Shown in pieces: positions 24,192 through 31,991 of a stretch of 64,000 nt of DNA (position 1 is the stretch's first letter; every line of letters begins with the position of its first letter). Under the pieces are notes generated by a model that worked only from the letters and a program-made list of their open reading frames with translations, was not told the DNA's origin and searched no databases. The DNA lies in assembly GCA_902472315.1 (NCBI GenBank), contig CABRNM010000005.1, positions 33,507-97,506 on the forward strand. Direction: 5' to 3'. Made by a program: the position numbers and the translations under genes. The stretch comes from an uncultured Collinsella sp. (lineage in GTDB: Bacteria; Actinomycetota; Coriobacteriia; Coriobacteriales; Coriobacteriaceae).

Positions 24192-26095
24192 CAGCAGCCC
24201 TCCTCTCGCGCGACCGTCTTGGATTTAGCAATGTCCGAGACGTTAGAAGAGCCGTCTGAGCGACCGATCAGCAAATCTGCCAACTCGTCGGCCAACGACT
24301 CAACCGTATAGAGCCCGCCGCGACGCAGCGGCACGCCCGCCTCCGTAAGCGCCAGCGCCATACGCTGGGCGGCGGGAACGCCCAAGCCGATCGACTTGAG
24401 CTCATCGGCATGCGCAAACACCTGCACGGGGGTTCCCTCGGCAAACACCGCACCTTCGTTCATTACGACGATACGGTCGCAGCAATTGGCCAGGTCATCC
24501 ATACTATGCGAAACCATGACAACGGTCAGGCCATCGCGGTGAAGTCGATCGATAAGCTCAAGGAAATCCCTGCGCGCAGCCGGATCGAGCCCCGCCATGG
24601 GCTCATCGAGCACCAGGACTTCGGGCTCCATGGCGAGCACGCCGGCGAATGCCACACGCCGTTGCTGACCGCCCGAAAGCTCAAAGGGACTCTTGTCGCC
24701 GACCGTGGAAAGGTCGAGGCCCACGCGTGAGAGCGATGACTCGACACGACGGTCGACTTCATCTTGCGGCAAGCCAAGGTTATGCGGACCAAACGCCACG
24801 TCCTGCGCCACGGTTTCGGCAAACAGCTGACGCTCAGGATATTGAAACACCACGCCGACCTTGGCCTTAACCGCGGCGGCGTCTTTCTTGTTTGACAGAT
24901 CGAGCCCCAGCGCGCGAACGGATCCCTCCTGGGGGCGAATCAAACCGTTGAGATGCTGGACCAGCGTCGACTTACCCGAACCGGTATGACCTGCCAAGCC
25001 CAGGAACTCGCCGCGACGCACCGTCAGCGATACATCGCGCAGCGCCCACGGGCTGCTGGGGTCGTTTCCCCAGAGAGCCTGTTTGCTCGATTTGTCCGCA
25101 GTGGCCGAGCGCTTATGCCAGCGGCGGCGCTCGCGCGGACTGAGCGAATAACTGTACGAAACATGGGATAGCTCGATGACGGGCTCCGACGCGTTCCCCT
25201 CGTTGTCTACCGGAACAGTGCCGTCAGCGATTTCCGACTGGGATACGGAAGACTGCCTCGCGATGCCTGCTCCACTTCGCTCGGCATAAGCTTGCGCAAT
25301 CTCAGCGACCATATCCGCCTCACGCACCTGCGCGCAAACGGACACGCCCTTCGCACGAAGTGCCATGCCCAAACGGCACGACTCTGGCATGTCAAGGTTG
25401 AGCTGAACGAGTTCATTCGCCCGCGTCAGAATCTCATCGGGCGTACCGAGCATGGCAACGCGCCCCGCCCGAAATACCGCGACACGATCGGCCTCGGCGG
25501 CCTCCTCCATAAAGTGCGTAATCATCACGATGGTCATGCCGCGATCATGCAACGCGTGGCAAGCCTTCATGAGGCCCTTGCGTCCACGCGGATCGAGCAT
25601 CGAGGAGGCCTCATCCAAAATGAGAACGCGCGGCTCCATGGCGAGCACGCCGGCAAGCGCCACGCGCTGCTTTTGTCCGCCCGAGAGCGCATGGGTCTCG
25701 TGGCGCTCAAAGCCCACCAGGCCCACGCCCTTCAGCGCCTCGCGTACGCGCTGCGCAATTTGCGCCGATGGCACGCCAAGGTTTTCGGGACCGAACGCAA
25801 CGTCATCTTCGACAAGCGTTGCCACCAGCTGATCATCGGGATTCTGGAACACCATGCCCGCGGTCGAACGAATGTCGTAGACCAACTCGGGATCGGACGC
25901 ATCAATGCCGTTGACGCGCACCGTGCCCGCATCGGGCTGCAGCAGCGCATTCAGATGCTTGGCAAACGTCGACTTGCCCGACCCATTGCCACCGAGGATG
26001 CAGAAAAACTCCCCGTCCTTAATGCTCAGATCGATGCCGTCAAGCGCCTGGGCGGCACCGTCATAGCTAAAGGAAACGCCCCGACACTCAATCAT
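24191..26095 (-). CDS. ECF transporter ATPase with two fused ABC domains (EcfA1-EcfA2 type)
   Basis: This 634-residue protein carries both ATPases of an energy-coupling factor transporter in one chain. Domain 1 (about 1-275) has GGNGSGKSTFAKHLN, ALSGGQKQRVALAGVLAMEP and ILDEASSMLDPRGR. Domain 2 (about 310-590) has GHTGSGKSTLVQHLNGL, LSGGQQRRVAFAGVLAMEP and VLDEPMAGLDPAARRD. A linker with a basic stretch (SLSPRERRRWHKRS) joins them. In most genomes these are two genes. The start overlaps the ribU stop in ATGA, and the stop overlaps ecfT. Confidence 0.94.
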   Translation of the reverse strand: MIECRGVSFSYDGAAQALDGIDLSIKDGEFFCILGGNGSGKSTFAKHLNALLQPDAGTVRVNGIDASDPELVYDIRSTAGMVFQNPDDQLVATLVEDDVAFGPENLGVPSAQIAQRVREALKGVGLVGFERHETHALSGGQKQRVALAGVLAMEPRVLILDEASSMLDPRGRKGLMKACHALHDRGMTIVMITHFMEEAAEADRVAVFRAGRVAMLGTPDEILTRANELVQLNLDMPESCRLGMALRAKGVSVCAQVREADMVAEIAQAYAERSGAGIARQSSVSQSEIADGTVPVDNEGNASEPVIELSHVSYSYSLSPRERRRWHKRSATADKSSKQALWGNDPSSPWALRDVSLTVRRGEFLGLAGHTGSGKSTLVQHLNGLIRPQEGSVRALGLDLSNKKDAAAVKAKVGVVFQYPERQLFAETVAQDVAFGPHNLGLPQDEVDRRVESSLSRVGLDLSTVGDKSPFELSGGQQRRVAFAGVLAMEPEVLVLDEPMAGLDPAARRDFLELIDRLHRDGLTVVMVSHSMDDLANCCDRIVVMNEGAVFAEGTPVQVFAHADELKSIGLGVPAAQRMALALTEAGVPLRRGGLYTVESLADELADLLIGRSDGSSNVSDIAKSKTVAREEGC

Positions 26096-26682
26096 GCGCG
26101 GCCTTTGACCTGGTCCTTCTTGGGCGTGATGAGATTAGAGACCGCCTTGTACACCGCCAGCGTGAGTACCGAGTTAAGCACAGTCTTGATGAGGTTAAAC
26201 GGCAAAACAGCGGGAAGCATGAGCGGCAGAATCACATCGGCCGAGCCATACCAGAACCATACGCCAATAGTAAGGTTTGCGACCATAGACAGCGCTGTAG
26301 CGGCAATGACGCCGAGCACCAGGCCAATCACGGCACCCTTATAGGTGTGCATCTTCTGATAGACGATAGCCGCAGGCAGAATATAGCCCAGCGTGGCAAC
26401 CAAGTTCATAAGCGCACCGACCCAATCGCCCGTGGTAAGCGCATGGATAACGATCGCCATAGCGGCAACAGCTGTGCCGGCACCAGGGCCATACGCAAAT
26501 CCACACACCATCGCCGGCACCAGCGACGGGTCATAGGTCAAAAACGGCGCCGAAGGAAGGATGGGCAGCTGCACGTACATAAACAGGGCGCCCAAGGCAC
26601 ACATCAGCGCCATGGTAACGAGCTGTTTGGTGCTCCACCTATTCGTGTTCTCAAAATGGATATGCTGCGACTGTTCAGACAT
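26092..26682 (-). CDS. ribU: Riboflavin ECF transporter substrate-binding subunit RibU
   Basis: This 196-residue membrane protein has six hydrophobic segments and the S-component N-terminal helix (TKQLVTMALMCALGALFMYV). The substrate is inferred from the FMN riboswitch directly upstream. The start at 26682 (MSEQSQ) follows AGGTG; an upstream in-frame ATG is the end of the riboswitch aptamer itself and is rejected. Residues about 37-60 (LPSAPFLTYDPSLVPAMVCG) fit the RibU family. It is first in the operon ribU-ecfAA-ecfT. Confidence 0.88.
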   Translation of the reverse strand: MSEQSQHIHFENTNRWSTKQLVTMALMCALGALFMYVQLPILPSAPFLTYDPSLVPAMVCGFAYGPGAGTAVAAMAIVIHALTTGDWVGALMNLVATLGYILPAAIVYQKMHTYKGAVIGLVLGVIAATALSMVANLTIGVWFWYGSADVILPLMLPAVLPFNLIKTVLNSVLTLAVYKAVSNLITPKKDQVKGRA

Positions 26683-26697
26683 AAGATCACCTGCCTC

Positions 26698-26873
26698 TTT
26701 CATCCGGACTCTAACCGTTGGTACTGGGATCTCACCAGTTCAGCCGGCATGCGAACCAACGCACACACGGGTCGCGGACTCATCGGCTCGGTCGCAGGCA
26801 TCTCACCTGCGCCACGGCGTCCCTTTGACACCGCCCGATTTACCGCCAGTGGGGAATTCCACCCCGCCCTGAA
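26698..26873 (-). ncRNA. FMN riboswitch (RFN element)
   Basis: Read on the minus strand, the sequence starts TTCAGGGCGGGGTGGAATTC and ends TTAGAGTCCGGATGAAA, with CACTGGCGGTAAAT, GATGAGTCCGCGACC and AACTGGTGAGATCCCAGTA between. These are the conserved parts of the RFN aptamer. It ends 15 bp before the ribU start, so FMN binding most likely hides the ribosome site rather than forming a classic terminator. Confidence 0.97.
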
Positions 26874-26885
26874 ACAGCAATTGCA

Positions 26886-26913
26886 AGTGTAGCACGAGCA
26901 GGTTTTCGCGCAA
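26886..26913 (-). promoter_or_regulatory. Promoter of the ribU operon
   Basis: On the minus strand TTGCGC (26913-26908) and TACACT (26891-26886) are 16 bp apart. A start near 26879 would lie six bases before the FMN aptamer. Confidence 0.6.
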
Positions 26914-27080
26914 GTATGCCGAGGGTAATTTATGGTGGGGATCAGCTGCCGCAACAACCACGTTCCCCACCCATCCCAAAGTAACGCGCTTTTCGCGGCA
27001 AAGCCGCGAAACAGCGAAAGGGACACGTATCCCCATCAACCACATTCTCCGCCCACGCCGACCTCAAGGCCGTAAACGCA

Positions 27081-27223
27081 GGGGATCCGGGGGCGTGACG
27101 GGGTTTCTCTCCGGAACATTCCGCAGGACGCAAAGAGGCTCCGCAGCGCGAAGCGCGATGCGGAGCCTCTTTGCATGTCCGAGGACGTTCCGGAGAGAAA
27201 CCCCGTCACGCCCCCGGATCCCC
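27081..27223. repeat. 143-bp nested perfect inverted repeat downstream of groL
   Basis: The outer arms of 37 bp (27081-27117 and 27187-27223; left arm begins GGGGATCCGGGGGCGTGACG) are perfect complements. Inside, after 13 unpaired bases on each side, CAAAGAGGCTCCGCA (27131-27145) and TGCGGAGCCTCTTTG (27159-27173) pair over 15 bp around a 13-nt loop. It lies 26 bp past the groL stop. There is no clear T-run. The rest of 26914-27080 has only a small hairpin (TTCGCGGC/GCCGCGAA) and no gene. Confidence 0.85.
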
Positions 27224-27249
27224 GGTGGGAGTTCTAGACCTTGTCGGCC

Positions 27250-28887
27250 TTAGTACATACCGCCGCCCTGCTGACCAGCGGTAGCAGCAGCGATTGCGTC
27301 CTCAAGCTGAGTGTTCTTGGGGACATCGGAGACGGTAGCCTCGGTGATGAGGATCAGGCTGGCGACAGAAGCAGCGTTCTGCAGGGTGACACGGCTGACC
27401 TTGACGGGGTCGAGGACGCCCATCTCGATCATGTCGCCCCACTCGCCGTTGGCAGAGTTGAGACCCTGGCCGGCAGGCAGCTCGGCAACCTTGTCGACCA
27501 CGACAGCGCCCTCAAAACCAGCGTTCTTGGCGATGGTAGCGACCGGAGCGGTCAGAGCCTTCTTGACGATGTCGACACCGATCTTCTCCTCGGGGTCGTC
27601 GAGCTCAACGGCGTCGAGCGCAGGAGCAGCATCCATGAAGGCGACGCCGCCACCGGCGACGATGCCCTCCTCGACAGCAGCGCGGGTAGCCTGCAGGGCG
27701 TCCTCGACGCGGTGCTTGATCTCCTTGAGCTCAGACTCGGTAGCAGCGCCGACCTTGATGACGGCAACGCCACCGGAGAGCTTGGCCAGGCGCTCCTGGA
27801 GCTTCTCACGGTCGAAGTCAGAGGTGGTGTTCTCCATCTCACCCTTGATCTGAGCGATACGAGCGTCGATGGCCTCCTTGGAGCCAGCGCCGCCGACGAC
27901 GACGGTGTTGTCCTTAGAGATGGTGACGGACTTAGCGGTACCGAGCATATCGGCGGTGATGTCAGCGACCTTCACGCCCAGCTCGTCCAGGGCAGCCTGG
28001 CCACCAGTGAGGACGGCGATGTCCTCGAGGATGCGCTTGCGGCGATCGCCGTAGCCCGGAGCCTTGACGGCGCAGACGTTGAGGGCGCCACGGATCTTGT
28101 TGAGGACCAGGGTCGGCAGAGCCTCGCCGTCGATGTCCTCAGCGATGATGAGCAGGCCGCGGCCAGCGCGCTGGACAGCCTCGAGAACGGGCATAATGTC
28201 CTGAACGCTGGAGATCTTCTGGTCGGTGATGAGGATGTACGGATCCTTCATCACGGCCTCCATGCGGTCGTTGTCCGTGACGAAGTAAGCGGAGACATAG
28301 CCCTTATCAAACTGCATGCCCTCGACGGTGTCGATGGTGATGTCGAACGTCTGGGAATCCTCGACGGTGATGACGCCGTCCTTGCCCACGACCTCCATGG
28401 CCTCGGCGATCTTCTCGCCGACCTCGGGGTCACCGGCGGAGATGGTACCGACGGAAGCGATCTGCTCCTTGGTCTCGACCGGCTTGGCCTGCTTCTTCAT
28501 CTCGGCGACGGCGGCGTTGACGGCCTTATCGATGCCGCGACGGATGGCCAGCGGGTTGGCGCCAGCGGCGACGTTACGCAGGCCGTCGTTGACGATGGCC
28601 TGGGCGAGCAGGGTTGCGGTGGTGGTGCCGTCACCCACGGTGTCGTTGGTCTTGGTGGCGACCTCCTTCACCAGCTGAGCGCCCATGTTCTCGATGTTGT
28701 CCTCGAGCTCGATCTCCTTGGCGACAGAAACGCCGTCGTTGGTGATGGTCGGGGCACCGAACGTGCGCTGCAGCGCAACGTAGCGACCCTTGGGGCCCAT
28801 GGTGACGGTAACGGCGTCGGCCAGAGTGTTGACGCCCTTGGCAAGCTTAGCGCGGGCATCGGTGTTGAACGTAATGTTCTTTGCCAT
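27250..28887 (-). CDS. groL: Chaperonin GroEL (60 kDa)
   Basis: This 545-residue protein forms the ATP-driven folding chamber with GroES. The signature EDNIENMGAQLVKEVATKTN (about residues 40-59), the ATP-site GDGTTTATLLAQAI (about 85-98) and AAVEEGIVAGGGVAFMDA (about 405-422) are intact. The C-terminus ends in a short GQQGGGMY tail instead of a long GGM repeat. It follows groS by about 96 bp in the same direction, and the GGAGG site is well placed. A very long inverted repeat follows its stop codon. Confidence 0.98.
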   Translation of the reverse strand: MAKNITFNTDARAKLAKGVNTLADAVTVTMGPKGRYVALQRTFGAPTITNDGVSVAKEIELEDNIENMGAQLVKEVATKTNDTVGDGTTTATLLAQAIVNDGLRNVAAGANPLAIRRGIDKAVNAAVAEMKKQAKPVETKEQIASVGTISAGDPEVGEKIAEAMEVVGKDGVITVEDSQTFDITIDTVEGMQFDKGYVSAYFVTDNDRMEAVMKDPYILITDQKISSVQDIMPVLEAVQRAGRGLLIIAEDIDGEALPTLVLNKIRGALNVCAVKAPGYGDRRKRILEDIAVLTGGQAALDELGVKVADITADMLGTAKSVTISKDNTVVVGGAGSKEAIDARIAQIKGEMENTTSDFDREKLQERLAKLSGGVAVIKVGAATESELKEIKHRVEDALQATRAAVEEGIVAGGGVAFMDAAPALDAVELDDPEEKIGVDIVKKALTAPVATIAKNAGFEGAVVVDKVAELPAGQGLNSANGEWGDMIEMGVLDPVKVSRVTLQNAASVASLILITEATVSDVPKNTQLEDAIAAATAGQQGGGMY

Positions 28888-28983
28888 GGTAGGTAATCCT
28901 CCAAAAGAAATGTGACTCGCGTCGCCGCTTCCGAGTCCTGTGCGGCGGGCGCGTTCAAAGACGAATCAGAGATTCTGACGAGA

Positions 28984-29277
28984 CTAGGCCTCGACGACGG
29001 CGTAGATGTCGTCGGCGCGCATCAGCAGATACTTCTCGCCGTCGACCTTGACCTCGTTGCCACCGAACTTACCGTAGATGACAACGTCGCCAACCTTGAC
29101 GTCCATGGGGATGCGCTCACCCTTGTCGTTGACCTTGCCGGCGCCAACGGCAACGATGGTGCCGCGCTGCGGCTTCTCCTGAGCGTTGCTGGCGATATAC
29201 AGACCAGAAGCGGTCTTCTGCTCGGCCTCGTCGGGCTTGACCAGAACACGATCTGCAAGCGGCTTCAAAGACGACAT
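28984..29277 (-). CDS. groS: Co-chaperonin GroES (10 kDa)
   Basis: At 97 residues it has the full GroES fold: LKPLADRVLVKPDEAEQKTA at the N-terminus, the mobile loop around EQKTASGLYI, and KVGDVVIYGKFGGNEV near the end. AAGGAGGAG lies just before ATG. No CIRCE element (TTAGCACTC-N9-GAGTGCTAA) or HspR-type site was found in 29278-29445, so HrcA control is not supported. The upstream region instead contains a giant palindromic element. Confidence 0.97.
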   Translation of the reverse strand: MSSLKPLADRVLVKPDEAEQKTASGLYIASNAQEKPQRGTIVAVGAGKVNDKGERIPMDVKVGDVVIYGKFGGNEVKVDGEKYLLMRADDIYAVVEA

Positions 29278-29395
29278 GCTTGTCTCCTCCTTTTTGGGCC
29301 GCGTGGTTATGCCACGCGAATTAACCCTTTTTGTTTGCGTACGCGTTGAATGGTACCCACGAATGGCGGGTTATACAACACAGAGTCAAAAAATC

Positions 29396-29630
29396 TTATT
29401 TTTTGGCACTTAGATTTTCTGAATGCCGGGGGATAACTTAGCAGTGGCTCCCGGGGTGGACCGGAGGGCATGAAGTTTGCTGCTCTACAGTCCTGCGCAA
29501 GACGGAAAGCACATTAAGTGCTTTCCTTTGCGTGCGGAACTCGCGACAAACTTCATGCCCTCCGGTCCGCCCCGGGAGCTAGGTTAACTAATTCGAGCCC
29601 GGTATTCAGAAAAGTCAGTGCAGCAAAATG
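29396..29630. repeat. 235-bp giant imperfect palindrome upstream of groS
   Basis: Three nested inverted pairs share one centre near 29513. The outermost arms (about 29396-29430 and 29597-29630; TTTTCTGAATGCCGGG against CCCGGTATTCAGAAAA) are imperfect. The middle arms of 33 bp (29447-29479 and 29547-29579) have one mismatch. The inner arms are GGAAAGCAC and GTGCTTTCC around a 5-nt loop. No gene is visible. Its distance from groS (about 120 bp) leaves room for the groS promoter between them. Confidence 0.75.
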
Positions 29631-29690
29631 GCGATGCGGGTAGCGACATAGACATGATTTTCGCTGCGCGCACGGGTCCCTTGGGGAGCA

Positions 29691-29928
29691 CCGTGCATTT
29701 TTGGGAGTATTCAGCAAGCTAGGACGGCTGCATACGCGCCGGACATACCTTATTGGTCCCAAGAACGCCTTCAGCGGGCGGTTTTGGTCGGTGGGCAGAC
29801 CCCGTTGGGACAAATGGGCGTACTTCGCGCCGTACCGGAGCCCAAAATGACGTCAATCTCCGCAACGTTACTCAGCCGCAGCGGCACCGGCAGAGCTCGT
29901 GGTGCTGAATACTCCGTTTTTTGCACGG
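29691..29928. repeat. 238-bp element with 26-bp imperfect inverted ends
   Basis: CCGTGCATTTTTGGGAGTAT then TCAGCA (29691-29716) recurs inverted at 29903-29928, the two differing only in a six-base block. The whole interval 29582-30185 has no convincing gene. The ends resemble those at 59825-60045 (CATTTTTCGAGTTATTCGGC). Confidence 0.5.
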
Positions 29929-30124
29929 CACGGGCGGGGGTACATCAGGATCAGGAAGAACATCCCAGCCTTTTTATGCAATCTGTAATGGGAAGTATGC
30001 AAAACACCAAGAGACAGCATTGCTGATGTCCAAATTGAGCGCACGAGGCAGCAGCACCTCAACCCCGCGCCCAAATCCAGCAGAGCGGGGACGCTCCTAA
30101 CGAACCCCCATCGGCAAACAAATC

Positions 30125-30162
30125 CGGCTCGAGCGCCATCCCAAAATAGACTGCCCGAGCCG
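30125..30162 (-). terminator. Likely terminator of the amidohydrolase gene
   Basis: CGGCTCG (30125-30131) and CGAGCCG (30156-30162) pair, followed on the minus strand by GATTTGTTTG. It lies 24 bp past the stop codon. Confidence 0.5.
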
Positions 30163-30185
30163 CGTTTAACGGTGCGGTATGAACG

Positions 30186-31823
30186 TCAGCGCTCGTAAAT
30201 CAAGTTGCCTGCCAGGTAGGTCGCCTGAACCTTGGTGGCCTGGAGCTCTTGGGGGTCGATGGTGAGCGGGTTTTGGTCCAGGACTACCAGGTCGGCGTAC
30301 TTGCCGGGCTCCAAGCTGCCGAGGTTTTGCTCGTCGCCCGCTGCATAGGCGCTGCCCAGGGTGTAGTTGCGCAGGGCTGTTGCTGCATCGATGCGCTCGC
30401 TCGGTAACCAGCCGCCCTCGGGCCAGTGGCTTTTGGGATCCTGGCGCGTGATAGCCGTGTAGAGCACGTTCATGCTTGTAACAGCTGTGATGGGGCTATC
30501 GGTGCCGAAGGCTTGGCGGATGCCGCGCTGTTTATAGGTCGCAAACGGCCACATGATGCGGCTGCGTTCCAGGCCCAGATCGCGCTCGGGGCCGCCCGGG
30601 TCGAGTGTAATGTGACAGGGCTGGCTCGAGGCAACGACGTTAAACTTGCGCAGGCGGTCAATGTCCTCGGGCAAGAGGTTCTCCAGATGCTCGAGCGTGT
30701 TATGGCCGTGCTGGGGCAGGCCGTACAGGTCGGCGGCCTCCTCAAAGATATCAAGCGCGGCATGGATGGCACCGTCGCCGATGACATGGATGCGCACGGT
30801 ATGGCCGCGCTCCGCGGCCGCCAGAACCAGCTTGCGCATGCGCTCGGCAGGAACCGTCAGGCGACCTTGATCGCCCGGGAAGCGCGGGTTGGTATAGGGC
30901 TCGGTGAGATAGGCCGTGTGTTCGCTCGACACGCCGTCGAAGAACTGCTTAAAGCCTGGCGCCGAAAGCAGCGCGTTGTTCGCGTAACGTACCTGCAGCT
31001 CTTCCAAGCGCGATTGGTCATCCAGCAGCGTGGGAAACAAATGGGCTCGGATGCCCAACTTGCCGGCTGCCTGCAGTTTGTCGTAGACGTCGTCGCGGAT
31101 AAAATCGCAGCCCGGCATGGGCATGAGCGACATATCGCATATCGAGGTGATGCCCTGCTCGGCCATACGCCTCATTTGATCGGCGTAAGCACTTGCAATG
31201 CGATCCTCGCCCAGCCATTCAAGACAGCGCGGCAGCAGCTGCATAGCAGCTGCCTCGTGGGCGATACCCGTAAGCTCACCGTTTGAGTCTTTGTCGTAGC
31301 TACCGCCCGCTGGTGGCTCGCTGTCGCGCGTGACGCCGAGTGCATCGAGTGCGCGGCTGTTGAGCCACAGCGTGTGTCCGTCGCCCGAGTACATAACACA
31401 GGGACGATCGGGGAATGCCGCATCGAGCGACGCCTTGGTAGGATGCTCGGGCGGGTCCCAACGGTAGTCGCGCCAGCCCTGCGTCACAACCCAAGCGTCG
31501 TCGGGCAGGCCCTGGGAAAACTCGAGCGCATGTTGCACCAGCGCCGCCTCGGACGTGCCCATATCCATGAGCATGTACGGCGAGGAACCGACCGAGGTAT
31601 GGAAGAAGTGCAGATGAGCGTCATGGAAACCGGGGCAGACAAACTGCTCGCCGTAGTCGATAACCGACGTAGCGGCAGGAGCGGCGGCGATCACGTCATC
31701 GGGCGCACCGACTGCGACGATACGGTCGCCTGCGATGGCAATCGCCAGCTCGCGGGTGGTATCGATGCCGTCTTGCGCGGTAAAGACGTTCTTGGAGCGG
31801 ATAATCCGATCGATATGTTGCAT
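30186..31823 (-). CDS. Amidohydrolase family 3 (YtcJ-like) metal-dependent hydrolase
   Basis: This 545-residue protein has the composite fold of imidazolonepropionase-like amidohydrolases. The metal-binding start is CPGFHDAHLHFFH (about residues 54-66). VRIHVIGDGAIHAALD supplies a later histidine, and FGTDSPITAVTSMNVLYTAI has the conserved aspartate. The C-terminus GSLEPGKYADLVVLDQNPL is typical. Such enzymes cleave amides or ureides. The start at 31823 is chosen from three nearby ATGs (31823, 31829, 31835) for GGGG at proper spacing. It is transcribed away from the M20 peptidase gene and may share its regulation. The substrate is unknown. Confidence 0.85.
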   Translation of the reverse strand: MQHIDRIIRSKNVFTAQDGIDTTRELAIAIAGDRIVAVGAPDDVIAAAPAATSVIDYGEQFVCPGFHDAHLHFFHTSVGSSPYMLMDMGTSEAALVQHALEFSQGLPDDAWVVTQGWRDYRWDPPEHPTKASLDAAFPDRPCVMYSGDGHTLWLNSRALDALGVTRDSEPPAGGSYDKDSNGELTGIAHEAAAMQLLPRCLEWLGEDRIASAYADQMRRMAEQGITSICDMSLMPMPGCDFIRDDVYDKLQAAGKLGIRAHLFPTLLDDQSRLEELQVRYANNALLSAPGFKQFFDGVSSEHTAYLTEPYTNPRFPGDQGRLTVPAERMRKLVLAAAERGHTVRIHVIGDGAIHAALDIFEEAADLYGLPQHGHNTLEHLENLLPEDIDRLRKFNVVASSQPCHITLDPGGPERDLGLERSRIMWPFATYKQRGIRQAFGTDSPITAVTSMNVLYTAITRQDPKSHWPEGGWLPSERIDAATALRNYTLGSAYAAGDEQNLGSLEPGKYADLVVLDQNPLTIDPQELQATKVQATYLAGNLIYER

Positions 31824-31991
31824 GGGCATCCCCATCTCTGGCAGGAAATTCAACACCCCCGAGTGTACTCCCCCGCCCTTGTAACAAAACCCCAAGCGGC
31901 AAACGGCAACTTTACCAGCCCTAGCGGCAGGTGGCATACTGGAGAGAGCCTGTACGATTTTGCGATCAACCCAGCAAGGAGCAAATCGACC

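Noticed and set aside
27241..28896. 551-codon open frame on the plus strand opposite groL
   Set aside because: Antisense to groL, and its composition mirrors GroEL codon use.
29278..29445. CIRCE or HAIR heat-shock operator before groS
   Set aside because: Neither TTAGCACTC-N9-GAGTGCTAA nor CTTGAGT-N7-ACTCAAG is present. Only an A/T-rich hairpin is seen.
29582..30124. Small proteins of 68-86 residues in the gap after the groS palindrome
   Set aside because: No ribosome sites, no domain features and overlap with inverted-end elements.
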